The notes under the pieces are model-generated. The model searched no databases. It was given only the letters and a program-made list of their open reading frames with translations, and was not told the origin of the DNA. 12,518 bases of DNA from CAYWXV01 sp964462535 (GTDB lineage Bacteria; Bacteroidota; Ignavibacteria; OLB7): NCBI GenBank assembly GCA_964462535.1, contig CAYWXV010000071.1:1-12518 (forward strand), given 5' to 3'. Of this stretch, positions 1-6,999 are shown piece after piece; position 1 is the first letter of the stretch; each line of letters opens with the position of its first letter. Position numbers and translations under genes: made by a program.

Positions 1-1
1 C

Positions 2-601
2 GAGATTCGCGTCTTTCAGGATGATCGTCTGCTCTGCACTATTCTCCCTTCTCACGGGATCACGGAGTACACCTTCCCCGATCTTCCCGACGGTTATGCG
101 ATCATATGGGCGAACGACGCGGATTCGTCTCAGCCCTTCACAAAGTCGACTGAGTACACCTTCTGGTTCCGGGGCGCCGATGAATTCATTGCCGGACTCT
201 GGGCGTACTATCCTCAGTTTGCGGATCCAGATCATCGATGGTTGTTCGACACCCAGGGGGTGTACACGGATCGCGTTCGGATAGACTACAATACGTGCGT
301 TGGGAAGGATGTCATCTATCTCGACTTCAACAATCCGATCGCCGGGAGCGCGGACTCGATCGTGGTTCTCGATTCGCATGATTCGGTCCTTGCGTTCGAG
401 CCGCACACCGATCCCGATAGACCCAACCTGATCGGTCTTGAACTCGACCGGGATCTTCACGCGAACGAGCCATTCACGCTCCTCATCCCTCCAGGTGTGG
501 CCGGGCAAGTGGGCCGCGAACCCCTCACCCTTCGCTGGCATGCAGACGATGGAACGACCGTGCAACTGGTCGGATCTGCATTAGAGAGTCTCAGGAAGTA
601 A
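2..601 (+). CDS. Unrecognised protein, 5'-truncated (C-terminal 199 aa)
   Basis: The frame is open from the first complete codon of the window to a TAA at 599-601, so the gene starts outside the window and about 199 residues are visible. I do not recognise the family. The visible part is acidic and rich in aromatic and beta-prone residues (for example EYTFPDLPDGYAIIW near the start), with no membrane segment. The last 100 residues alternate short hydrophobic strands with polar turns (VIYLDFNNPIAG, FTLLIPPGVAGQV), which suggests a beta-sandwich such as the Ig-like domains of secreted proteins; that is inference only. Two cysteines are visible, in LLCTIL and NTCVGKD. An internal TTG at 242 could be mistaken for a start, but the open frame upstream argues for a longer protein. 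The next gene begins 127 bp downstream, so this is probably the end of its transcription unit. Confidence 0.6.
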   Translation, partial: EIRVFQDDRLLCTILPSHGITEYTFPDLPDGYAIIWANDADSSQPFTKSTEYTFWFRGADEFIAGLWAYYPQFADPDHRWLFDTQGVYTDRVRIDYNTCVGKDVIYLDFNNPIAGSADSIVVLDSHDSVLAFEPHTDPDRPNLIGLELDRDLHANEPFTLLIPPGVAGQVGREPLTLRWHADDGTTVQLVGSALESLRK

Positions 602-650
602 GTTCCCGCGAGCACGTCGGTTCGAGCGTTGTCATCGTGAGACGCATCAG

Positions 651-683
651 TTGACAACCCCTCCGTTTCCTCCGTGGTAAAAC
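651..683 (+). repeat. Dispersed CTYYGTG-type repeat, copy A1 (with TTGACA just upstream)
   Basis: Positions 661-683 carry two imperfect 9-nt units (CTCCGTTTC, CTCCGTGG) followed by an A-rich end. The same kind of sequence recurs at 7034-7055 (inverted), 9695-9717 and 10481-10516. A perfect -35-like TTGACA lies at 651-656, but no credible -10 follows at 16-18 bp, so I do not call a promoter. The block occupies the only intergenic space between the first protein and the DUF1801 gene. Confidence 0.5.
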
Positions 684-728
684 CCAACCGCTCCGGCACC
701 GGCATCACACGCAGAGCTTGACGGAGGC

Positions 729-1118
729 ATGTCAACGCGTAACGAGATAAACACGCTCCTCTCCTCCTATCCGGAACAGGTACGACAGATTGCCGATGCC
801 GCAAGGACGTTGGTGATGGAGGTGTGTGTGGGTGTCAACGAGGGAGTGGATCTGGCCGCGAAGCTCGTCTCCTACAGCTACGGCCCCGGGTACAAGGGAA
901 CAGTCTGCACCCTCATCATGAGCAAGAAGGGTGTAAAGCTCGGCATACCGTACGGAGCGAGCCTTTCGGATCCGGCTGCGCTTCTGCAGGGATCGGGGAA
1001 CATCCACCGGTATGTGGCGTTCAGTTCTCTTGAGGACGTCCGTCGTCTGGAGGTCAGAGAGCTGGCGGAGCGAGCAGTTGAGGCGTGGCGGAGCAGAAAC
1101 GACAACGACACCAAGTGA
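729..1118 (+). CDS. DUF1801 (YdhG-like) domain protein
   Basis: This 129-aa cytoplasmic protein looks like a member of the DUF1801/YdhG-like superfamily, whose biochemical role is not established. The family signs are an N-terminal helix beginning YPEQVRQIADAARTLVMEV (residues 14-32), the aromatic-glycine segment YGPGYKGTVC (51-60), and the segment KLGIPYGASLSDPAALLQGSGN (70-91), matching the family's LGF..GA.L.DP..LL.G.GK pattern. A C-terminal helix follows. The ATG at 729 is the only sensible start, yet GGAGG (723-727) sits just 1 nt before it, unusually close. The stop lies 21 bp before pyruvate carboxylase, so the two are probably co-transcribed, but I know of no functional link. A phosphopeptide or iron-related role sometimes proposed for this superfamily should not be assumed here. 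Confidence 0.75.
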   Translation: MSTRNEINTLLSSYPEQVRQIADAARTLVMEVCVGVNEGVDLAAKLVSYSYGPGYKGTVCTLIMSKKGVKLGIPYGASLSDPAALLQGSGNIHRYVAFSSLEDVRRLEVRELAERAVEAWRSRNDNDTK

Positions 1119-1139
1119 ACGATTGAGAGGGATTTCCGC

Positions 1140-4100
1140 ATGAAGGAATTCAAACGACTGCTGGCGGCAAATCGGAGCGAGATAGCAATTCGCGTGTTTC
1201 GAAGCGCCCACGAATTGGGCATGCGTACGGTTGCCATCTACGCTCACGAAGATCGCTTCGCTCTCCATCGGTTCAAGGCCGACGAAGCGTATCAGGTCGG
1301 TGAACCGGGTGAGCCTCTCCGTTCCTATCTGAACATTGACGCGATTGTTGCTCTGGCGGTCACTCATGATATCGACGCAATTCATCCCGGGTATGGATTC
1401 CTCTCCGAGAACGCGGCGTTCGCACGCGCCTGCGCAAATGCCGGTATCACGTTCATCGGTCCGTCGGTGTCGACGCTCGAGAAGCTGGGTGACAAAACAG
1501 CGGCCCGCAAGATTGCCCAACAGGCCGGCGTGCCGATTCTGCAGGGGACCGATGAAGCGATTACTGATGCCTCGAACGGCGAACAGTTCGCAGCCCAACT
1601 CGGGTTCCCGGTCATTCTGAAAGCATCGATGGGTGGCGGCGGGCGGGGAATGCGCGTTGTCCATCGCGCAGAGGATTTCCAAGCTGCATTCGAACAGGCG
1701 CAGCGCGAGGCTGCCACAGCATTTGGTTGCCCGGATGTCTTCATCGAGAAGTTCGTCTCCCGGGCCAGCCACATAGAAGTCCAGCTATTGGGGGACAAGC
1801 ATGGCAACCTCGTGCATCTGTGGGAGCGGGACTGCTCGTTCCAGCGGCGGCACCAGAAAGTCGTGGAAATCGCCCCGGCGCCAAATCTGGACGACACACT
1901 CCGCAAACGGATGTGCGATGCCGCGTTGGCTATCGGGGAGACCGTGGGCTACGAGAATGCCGGTACGGTCGAGTTTCTCGTCGATCGAGATGCCAACGAA
2001 TTCTATTTCATCGAAGTAAATCCCCGTATTCAAGTCGAGCACACCGTAACCGAAGAGGTCACGGGAATCGACATCGTCAAGTCGCAGATTCTGATTGCAC
2101 AGGGATTGCCACTCTCTGATCCCGAAATCAATCTGGCATCGCAGGATGCCATTCGGACCACCGGCTTTGCATTGCAGTGCCGCATTACGACTGAAGACGC
2201 GGCGAACAGTTTTCAGCCAGACTACGGCCACATTACGCACTATCGCTCAGCCTGCGGAATGGGGATTCGTCTTGATGACGGGACGGCGTTCTCCGGCGCG
2301 CTCGTAAGTCCCTTCTACGACTCGCTCCTGGTGAAACTGACCGCACGCGGTCAGCGTTTTGTCGACGCGGCCGCTCGGATGGAACGTGCACTCAGTGAAT
2401 TCCGGATTCGTGGCGTCAAATCGAATATCCCGTTCCTCCGTCGACTCGTTTCCAATCCCGAGTTTCTGAAGGGAAACTGTACCACACGATTCATTGACGA
2501 TACTCCTTCATTGTTTGATCTGCCGTTGCGGCGGGATCGTGCAACGAAAATGCTGGCCTATATCGCCGATGTTATCGTCAACGAGAATCAACTGGTCAAA
2601 GGTCGTCCAAAGGCGACACGTCGTATCCCCGCGCCGACACCGACAATCGATGAGAAGGCCACACCCCCCGACGGCATGCGACAGCGGCTGCAGGAGATGG
2701 GACCGGCGAACTTCTCCCGTTGGGTGAAGGATCAGAAACGGCTGTTGATAACCGACACATCATTCCGCGACGCCCATCAGTCGTTGTTCGCTACACGGTT
2801 CCGCACGTACGACCTCCAGCAGATTGCTCCCGCATACGCCCGCTTCTGTCCCGATCTCTTTTCTATTGAAATGTGGGGTGGGGCAACGTTCGACGTGGCG
2901 ATGAGGTTTCTGAAGGAGAGCGCGTGGCAGAGACTGGAGAGTCTTCGCGAGGCAATACCGAACGTCCTGTTCCAGATGTTGCTCCGCGCGTCCAATGCGG
3001 TTGGGTACACGAACTATCCCGACAACGTCGTGCAAGGTCTGGTGGCCGAGGCTGCGGCCGAGGGTATCGATGTCTTCCGTGTTTTCGACGCGTTGAACTC
3101 GCTCGACAACATGCGCGTTGCAATGGATGCAGTCCTCCAGACGAACGCTATCTGCGAAGCCGCCATCTGCTACACCGGCGATATTCTGGATCAACGACAG
3201 ACGAAGTACACGTTGAAGTACTACGTGGAAATGGCTCGACAGCTCGAGGAGATGGGGGCTCACATTCTTGCGATCAAGGATATGGCGGGACTCTGCAAGC
3301 CGTACGCGGCGGAGCTGCTGATTCGAACCTTGAAGCAGGAAATCGATATCCCGATTCATTTCCACACGCACGATACGGCCGGGACGCAGATCGGCTCGAT
3401 TGTGAAGGGGGCCGAGGCGGGTCTCGATATCGCCGACTGCGCGATGGCCCCGATGTCGGGAGGGACATCGCAGCCGAATCTGAACACGCTGGTCGAGGCG
3501 TTACGATTTACCGAGCGCGACACTGAGCTTGCCTCCGAGCCGCTCGAGAAGATCGCCGAGTACTGGAGGGTGGCACGTGAGTTCTACACACCGTTTGAAG
3601 CTGTTGTCCTTCCTGCCGGCTCGGATCTATATGACCATCAGATGCCGGGTGGACAGTACACGAATCTCTTCGAGCAGGCACGAGCGCTAGGTCTGGCGGA
3701 TCAATGGCCCGACATCTGTCGTGCCTACGCAGCGGTCAATCGCATGCTGGGAGACATCGTCAAAGTCACGCCTACCTCGAAAGCTGTGGGGGACATGGCC
3801 CTCTTCATGGTCGCAAACAATCTGACGGAGGAGGACATTCTCCGCACGGAAAGGGATCTGGCATTTCCACAGTCGGTCATTGACCTGCTGGCAGGTCGCA
3901 TGGGCCTGCCGGCTGATGGATTCCCAAGCGCGATCCAGAAACGTGTTCTCCGTGGCGAGGAGCCGTTGCGCGAACGTCCCGGCGCAACGTTGCCTCCGGC
4001 CGACTTCGCGGGAGTCGCAGGCAAACTCACCGAGACGCTCGGGCGCGAACCGTTCCACCGAGAAATCCTCTCCTCCCTCCTCTACCCCAGGGTATTCCAG

Positions 4101-4583
4101 GACCTCGTCACGCATCGGCAGCTCTACTCCGATACAAGCGTACTACCGACACCCCTGTTCTTCTATGGCATGGAGGTGGGCGAAGAGGTAGCCGTCGAGA
4201 TCGAGAAGGGAAAGACGTTGATCATCACCTTCCAGGGTGTGGGCGAGACGCATGCAGACGGGATACGGCATGTCTTCTTCGAATTGAACGGAATACCTCG
4301 GTCGGTATCGGTGATCGATCGATCGCACGATGCGGCCGGCCGCGGAGCCGAGAAGGCCGATCCCTCCAACCCATCGCACATAGCCGCCAGCATGCCTGGC
4401 ATGATCGTCAGCCTTGCCGTGCAGCCGGGTGATACGGTCGAGAAGGGTGAGAAACTCCTGGTCATAGAAGCCATGAAGATGCAGACCACGCTTGTGGCTC
4501 CGCAGGCGGGCGAGGTCAAGCGAGTCCTTGTTCCCACGGCGACCCAGATCGAAACCGGTGATCTGTTGATGGTGATTGAGTAA
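1140..4583 (+). CDS. pyc: Pyruvate carboxylase, single-chain biotin enzyme
   Basis: This ATP-dependent carboxylase makes oxaloacetate from pyruvate and bicarbonate, an anaplerotic and gluconeogenic step in the cytoplasm. At 1147 aa it is full length for the family. The biotin carboxylase domain (about 1-450) has the ATP-grasp glycine loop MGGGGRGMR (from M164) and the catalytic segment RIQVEHTVTEE (from R296, with E300). The carboxyltransferase domain (about 530-800) starts TDTSFRDAHQSL with R543, metal ligand D544 and Q547. The lysine that becomes carboxylated is K713 in AIKDMAGL, and the metal histidines are H742 and H744 in HFHTHD. T877 in KVTPTSK matches the proton-relay threonine of Rhizobium etli PC (T882); these carboxyltransferase residues keep a constant offset of five from that enzyme. 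The BCCP domain (about 1082-1147) carries EAMKM with biotinyl lysine K1113. An AGAGGG ribosome site lies about 9 nt before ATG 1140. Oxaloacetate or 2-oxoacid variants are possible, but the domain order BC-CT-BCCP favours PC. Confidence 0.97.
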   Translation: MKEFKRLLAANRSEIAIRVFRSAHELGMRTVAIYAHEDRFALHRFKADEAYQVGEPGEPLRSYLNIDAIVALAVTHDIDAIHPGYGFLSENAAFARACANAGITFIGPSVSTLEKLGDKTAARKIAQQAGVPILQGTDEAITDASNGEQFAAQLGFPVILKASMGGGGRGMRVVHRAEDFQAAFEQAQREAATAFGCPDVFIEKFVSRASHIEVQLLGDKHGNLVHLWERDCSFQRRHQKVVEIAPAPNLDDTLRKRMCDAALAIGETVGYENAGTVEFLVDRDANEFYFIEVNPRIQVEHTVTEEVTGIDIVKSQILIAQGLPLSDPEINLASQDAIRTTGFALQCRITTEDAANSFQPDYGHITHYRSACGMGIRLDDGTAFSGALVSPFYDSLLVKLTARGQRFVDAAARMERALSEFRIRGVKSNIPFLRRLVSNPEFLKGNCTTRFIDDTPSLFDLPLRRDRATKMLAYIADVIVNENQLVKGRPKATRRIPAPTPTIDEKATPPDGMRQRLQEMGPANFSRWVKDQKRLLITDTSFRDAHQSLFATRFRTYDLQQIAPAYARFCPDLFSIEMWGGATFDVAMRFLKESAWQRLESLREAIPNVLFQMLLRASNAVGYTNYPDNVVQGLVAEAAAEGIDVFRVFDALNSLDNMRVAMDAVLQTNAICEAAICYTGDILDQRQTKYTLKYYVEMARQLEEMGAHILAIKDMAGLCKPYAAELLIRTLKQEIDIPIHFHTHDTAGTQIGSIVKGAEAGLDIADCAMAPMSGGTSQPNLNTLVEALRFTERDTELASEPLEKIAEYWRVAREFYTPFEAVVLPAGSDLYDHQMPGGQYTNLFEQARALGLADQWPDICRAYAAVNRMLGDIVKVTPTSKAVGDMALFMVANNLTEEDILRTERDLAFPQSVIDLLAGRMGLPADGFPSAIQKRVLRGEEPLRERPGATLPPADFAGVAGKLTETLGREPFHREILSSLLYPRVFQDLVTHRQLYSDTSVLPTPLFFYGMEVGEEVAVEIEKGKTLIITFQGVGETHADGIRHVFFELNGIPRSVSVIDRSHDAAGRGAEKADPSNPSHIAASMPGMIVSLAVQPGDTVEKGEKLLVIEAMKMQTTLVAPQAGEVKRVLVPTATQIETGDLLMVIE

Positions 4584-4667
4584 GCAACGGGCGCGGCTGG
4601 AACGATCGGTGTGGCCGATGGTCGGTGGGTCATGATTACGACTCCGATCACCCAGTGGTGCCACAAG

Positions 4668-4700
4668 CGTCTGTGAGCGTCGCCCTCCATCTCGCAGACG
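4668..4700 (+). repeat. Stem-loop downstream of pyc (10-bp inverted repeat)
   Basis: CGTCTGTGAG (4668-4677) pairs with CTCGCAGACG (4691-4700) across a 13-nt loop; in RNA all ten pairs form, one of them a G-U wobble. No T-tract follows, so it is not a canonical intrinsic terminator. Its place 85 bp after the pyc stop suggests a transcript-end or RNA-stability hairpin. Confidence 0.5.
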
Positions 4701-4709
4701 TCGCGCGGC

Positions 4710-4736
4710 TCGACATTCCGTCATAAAAACGATAAG
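4710..4736 (+). promoter_or_regulatory. Weak sigma70-like promoter candidate for the membrane protein gene
   Basis: TCGACA (4710-4715, five of six to TTGACA) and GATAAG (4731-4736, four of six to TATAAT) are separated by 15 nt, shorter than the preferred 17. The pair lies between the pyc hairpin and the next gene's ribosome site GGAGAG (4758-4763), which fits a new transcription unit, but the match alone is weak. Confidence 0.25.
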
Positions 4737-4767
4737 GACCTGCATTCAGAACCAACTGGAGAGTACC

Positions 4768-5166
4768 ATGGATGAACTGACCTGGTGGATGCGCGTGGTA
4801 GGCGTCCTCTATCTCTTCATGGCCTTCGTCTCGATTGGCCCTCGCATTCCCATAAAGGCAGAGGGACCTCCCGGGATTCTTGAAGATGCGTCCGCTGGCA
4901 ATCCGGTCGCGCGGTTCGTGCTGGACACGTGGACGATGTTCGGTCTGTACATGGGTGCCGTGGGGATCACTCTGCTGTTGGCATCGCGCGACGCCGCCGC
5001 TTCTTCAAGTATCGTCTGGATGGTCATGGCGCTTGAGCTGATCGGTGGTATCGGTATTGACGTCTACAAACTGGTGCGTGGCTATCCGCGCACACCCCCG
5101 CTGGTGTGGATTGTCATTCACTCGGCTGTCATCCTCACGGGGCTGACGTTTGTGGGGTGGATTTGA
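4768..5166 (+). CDS. BphX-like four-helix integral membrane protein
   Basis: This 132-aa protein has four predicted membrane helices at about residues 7-24, 53-72, 80-98 and 111-131. The pattern WWMRVVGVLYLFMAF, then VLDTWTMFGLYMGAVG, LLLASRD and DVYKLVRGYP resembles the BphX family, small membrane proteins of unknown function first named from a biphenyl gene cluster; membership is judged from memory of the pattern only. No catalytic residues are evident. The loop after helix 1 holds PRIPIKAEGPPG. GGAGAG lies 4 nt before the ATG. It stands alone: pyc ends 184 bp upstream and no recognised gene follows for 313 bp. Other four-helix DUF families remain possible. Confidence 0.75.
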   Translation: MDELTWWMRVVGVLYLFMAFVSIGPRIPIKAEGPPGILEDASAGNPVARFVLDTWTMFGLYMGAVGITLLLASRDAAASSSIVWMVMALELIGGIGIDVYKLVRGYPRTPPLVWIVIHSAVILTGLTFVGWI

Positions 5167-5461
5167 AACGCTTTCCATTCATGTCGCCTTTCTGGGCCAG
5201 GTTGGCAATCATAGTGGCGTCAGAAGGTCTGCTGCAAGGCCATCGGTGGTTCGGCTGAGCGATACCGCCCCTGACAAACGACTGGAGAAGCGCATGATCG
5301 TGCGTGTTACCGCGTCGCAGAATCAGTCGCCATACGCGACCAATGAGACATCCGCACAGTTTCCAGTGGAATTCACCGCGATTGAAGTGACTCGGCGACA
5401 CACGCTGGATGCCGTGCATCCGACTGGCGCGTGGGTTACGTGATGAACACAACGCTCAAGA
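5167..5461. other. Intergenic stretch with no recognised gene
   Basis: About 300 bp lie between the BphX-like gene and the palindrome before the HicB-like ORF. Open frames exist (for example one ending at 5443 on the + strand), but their translations resemble no family I know, have no ribosome site and overlap incompatible frames. I see no tRNA, no strong hairpin and no integron attC pattern. It may be decayed coding sequence. Confidence 0.5.
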
Positions 5462-5473
5462 CCCGTTAACGGG
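5462..5473. promoter_or_regulatory. Perfect 12-bp palindrome before the HicB-like ORF, possible operator
   Basis: CCCGTTAACGGG is a perfect inverted repeat ending 6 nt before the ATG at 5480. Toxin-antitoxin operons are commonly autorepressed at palindromes overlapping the promoter or start region, so an operator role is plausible. No clear -10/-35 is visible around it. Confidence 0.4.
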
Positions 5474-5479
5474 AGCCCA

Positions 5480-5659
5480 ATGAGACTGATTATCGAATCG
5501 GAGCGTGAAGAGGATGGTCGCTGGGTGGGGGAGGTCCCGGAACTCCCCGGAGTGATGGCCTATTGTGCTGACCGATACGTTGTACGTTGTGCGAGCATCA
5601 ATCCAGTGAGGGTCCCAGGCTATGCAAGCACCATTGACGTTTCGAGGTGTCTGAGATGA
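5480..5659 (+). pseudogene. Truncated HicB-family antitoxin remnant (59 aa)
   Basis: The first 28-33 residues look like the start of the HicB antitoxin family: MRLIIESEREEDGRW, then EVPELPGVMAY, the usual partial RNase H-like fold. In complete members this is followed by a helix of the type TREEAIARVQALALRVLADRLEHG. Here the sequence diverges after about residue 33 into 26 unrelated residues and stops, so the second half of the domain and any DNA-binding tail are missing, and no HicA toxin follows. A GGGAG (5471-5475) precedes the ATG by 4 nt. The stop overlaps the start of the DUF433 gene by four bases (ATGA, 5656-5659), so it could still serve as a translated leader. I read it as a deletion remnant joined to another antitoxin gene; a functional short ORF cannot be excluded. 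Confidence 0.6.
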
Positions 5660-5901
5660 ATGGTTGGGAAACATGTCCGGCGGTTGAACGAGACAAGAGT
5701 CGTGTCAGTGGCGCGTGGGTGTTTCGGGGCACCCGTGTTCCGGTTCGCGCGTTGTTCGAGAACCTGCGGGATGGTGCATCGATTGATGATTTCTTGCGGT
5801 GGTTCCCCGGCGTTACGCGCGAGCAGATCCAGAGTGTGCTCGATCACGAACTCGTTTCCGTCGCAGCAGCGTCTGAGTTAGATCCAGAGCACGATCGATA
5901 G
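5656..5901 (+). CDS. DUF433 antitoxin-like protein, no visible toxin partner
   Basis: This 81-aa protein is a typical DUF433 domain, a small winged-helix-like family usually found as the antitoxin next to a PIN-like (DUF5615) toxin. Diagnostic segments are VERDKSRVSGAWVFRGTRVPV (residues 10-30), LFENLRDGASIDDFLRWFPGV (33-53) and REQIQSVLDHEL (55-66). The ATG at 5656 is chosen over the in-frame GTG at 5647 because family members begin close to this tryptophan-containing stretch, and GAGGTG (5644-5649) is spaced 6 nt from it. It overlaps the HicB-like ORF by ATGA. The 189 bp downstream show no DUF5615-like start (a short MxxLxDEN-type N-terminus), so the partner has been lost or never was here. 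Function as an orphan DNA-binding regulator is inference. Confidence 0.85.
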   Translation: MNGWETCPAVERDKSRVSGAWVFRGTRVPVRALFENLRDGASIDDFLRWFPGVTREQIQSVLDHELVSVAAASELDPEHDR

Positions 5902-5904
5902 CAT

Positions 5905-5919
5905 TACGCCGGGGGCGTA
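5905..5919 (+). repeat. Small hairpin right after the DUF433 stop
   Basis: TACGCC (5905-5910), loop GGG, GGCGTA (5914-5919): a perfect 6-bp stem 3 nt after the stop codon. There is no T-run, only a T-richer stretch about 10 nt on, so terminator function is uncertain. Confidence 0.35.
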
Positions 5920-6090
5920 TTACGAGATTGATTTCTGAGACGCCGACCGAAACGCCCACGTCAACAACCTGTGAGACTACACGTGCGGGTGCAGCGCACC
6001 ATTGCCCAACGGATTGACGCATTGGCTGCCCAGAACCATCAGGTCGACTCGCACGATCACCTTCCCACCTACCCCGCGGAGACATCGACC

Positions 6091-6413
6091 ATGCCACACA
6101 CCCTCCACGAGATTACCATCGCTCTCCTCGACGCCTACGCCAACGCATGGAACCGCCATGATATCGAGGCGATCATGTCCATGATGACGGACGATTGCGT
6201 GTTCGAGGCGTCGGCTGGTCCCGAAGTCTGTGGGGAGAGGCATGAGGGTCCGGAGGCGGTGAGGAGTGCGTTTGAAGATGTGTGGGCCACGTTCCCCGAT
6301 TCGCAGTGGGGCGGCGCTCGGCATTTCATGCAGGGTGACCGTGGGGTTTCCGAGTGGACGTTCACCGGTACCCGTGCCGACGGTAGTCGTGTGGAAGTCA
6401 CCGGCTGCGATCT
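6091..6413 (+). CDS. NTF2/SnoaL-like protein, 3' end lost in gap 1
   Basis: 107 residues are visible before the N run. The fold is SnoaL-like (nuclear transport factor 2 superfamily), an alpha+beta cone that in different members is a hydrolase, isomerase or plain ligand-binding domain. Signs are the N-terminal helix with YANAWNRHDIEAIMSMM (16-32), DDCVFEASAGPEVCGERHEG (34-53), AFEDVWATFPDSQW (60-73) and the strand pair GVSEWTFTGTRADGSRVEV (85-103), ending in TGCD at the gap. Complete relatives usually continue with a strand such as LFxFxDGKI and a short tail, so some 20-30 residues are missing. GGAGA (6078-6082) sits 8 nt before ATG 6091; an in-frame upstream ATG (5971) lacks family sequence. 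The substrate cannot be predicted. Confidence 0.85.
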
Positions 6414-6513
6414 NNNNNNNNNNNNNNNNNNNNNNNNNNNNNNNNNNNNNNNNNNNNNNNNNNNNNNNNNNNNNNNNNNNNNNNNNNNNNNNNNNNNNNN
6501 NNNNNNNNNNNNN
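6414..6513. other. Assembly gap 1 (100 N placeholder)
   Basis: Exactly 100 N, the conventional length for a gap of unknown size. The genes on both sides are incomplete: the NTF2-like protein lacks perhaps 20-30 codons and the toxin about 80. The true distance is therefore probably near or above 300 bp. Confidence 0.95.
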
Positions 6514-6572
6514 ACAAGAGTTCGCAACGACGGGATATCGAGAAGGCGAAGCAACTGGCACGCAATCTGTAG
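6514..6572 (+). CDS. C-terminus of a HigB/RelE-type addiction module toxin
   Basis: The frame read from 6516 gives KSSQRRDIEKAKQLARNL and a TAG at 6570-6572. This is the characteristic tail of the RelE/ParE-superfamily 'addiction module killer protein' subgroup, whose members end in a (G)DKSSQ..DI..AK.LA pattern. The bases just before (AC at 6514-6515) would fit the last two bases of the expected GAC codon for D. Such toxins are about 95-110 aa mRNA interferases acting at the ribosome; the first 80 or so residues, with the catalytic surface, are inside gap 1. The stop is 8 bp before the antitoxin ATG, the toxin-first order normal for this class. The fragment is short, so the call rests on the motif plus its neighbour. 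Confidence 0.75.
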
Positions 6573-6580
6573 ACGCATCC

Positions 6581-6883
6581 ATGAAAAAGAAAACAGTCAC
6601 GAGTCGCTATGATGCCGCGGAGCACCTGCGCACTCCGGAAGAAATGGCAGCCTACCTTGAGGCATGTCTGGAAGATGCCGACGGAGATGCCGCCTTCATT
6701 GCCAAAGCGCTTGGAGACATCGCTCGGGCAAGGGGCATGAGTCAGGTCGCACGTGATTCGGGTCTGTCACGCGAGAGTCTTTACAAAGCGCTTTCGGGCG
6801 AACGCGCTCCAAGTTTTGATACGATTCTACGAGTCATTGCAGCGCTTGGCCTGAAGCTGCACGCCGAAGCGGCTGAAGCCTGA
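6581..6883 (+). CDS. HTH antitoxin of a HigBA-like addiction module
   Basis: This 100-aa protein matches the 'addiction module antidote protein' family (Xre-like HTH). It opens with the family's typical N-terminus YDAAEHLRTPEEMAAYLEACL (10-30), then DGDAAFIAKALGDIARARG (34-52), followed by the helix-turn-helix MSQVARDSGLSRESLYKAL (53-71) and SGERAPSFDTILRVIAALGL (72-91). It should neutralise the toxin encoded just upstream and bind the operon promoter, which would lie inside or before gap 1. The start at 6581 is fixed by family length; an in-frame extension seen through the Ns is an artefact. No obvious Shine-Dalgarno site precedes it, so translation may be coupled to the toxin ORF 8 bp away. 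Confidence 0.92.
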   Translation: MKKKTVTSRYDAAEHLRTPEEMAAYLEACLEDADGDAAFIAKALGDIARARGMSQVARDSGLSRESLYKALSGERAPSFDTILRVIAALGLKLHAEAAEA

Positions 6884-6973
6884 AGCTGTTTAGCACTTTC
6901 TCTAGCGCCCCAATCGCCTGCTGTCTCCCCCATCGACTTGCTTGGATTTCGCTTCATAGAGCATGCCAAACGT

Positions 6974-6990
6974 CGTGCGTAGAACGCACG
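6974..6990. repeat. Perfect 7-bp hairpin in the intergenic region
   Basis: CGTGCGT (6974-6980), loop AGA, ACGCACG (6984-6990). The stem is perfect and GC-rich, about 90 bp after the antitoxin stop. No T-tract follows on either strand. It could end the toxin-antitoxin transcript or serve as a protein-binding site. Confidence 0.5.
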
Positions 6991-6999
6991 CTCCCGCAC

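Noticed and set aside
732..1772. Long minus-strand ORF opposite the DUF1801 gene and the start of pyc
   Set aside because: It lies wholly opposite two well-supported genes and its translation shows no family pattern; it is a by-product of GC-rich codon use.
4332..4343. 12-bp palindrome GCGGCCGGCCGC
   Set aside because: It is inside the pyc linker coding Ala/Gly/Arg-rich residues; GC-rich coding DNA gives such palindromes readily.
4605..4619. Small hairpin ATCGG-TGTGG-CCGAT after pyc as a terminator
   Set aside because: Only five pairs and no T-tract; the stronger stem at 4668-4700 is the better candidate.
5150..5443. 97-aa + strand ORF after the BphX-like gene
   Set aside because: It overlaps the end of that gene, has no ribosome site and resembles nothing; a decayed gene is possible but unsupported.
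5971..6883. Long open frames running through the N block that appear to join the NTF2-like protein or HTH antitoxin to other sequence
   Set aside because: Ns translate as X and the gap length is a placeholder, so frame continuity across it has no meaning.
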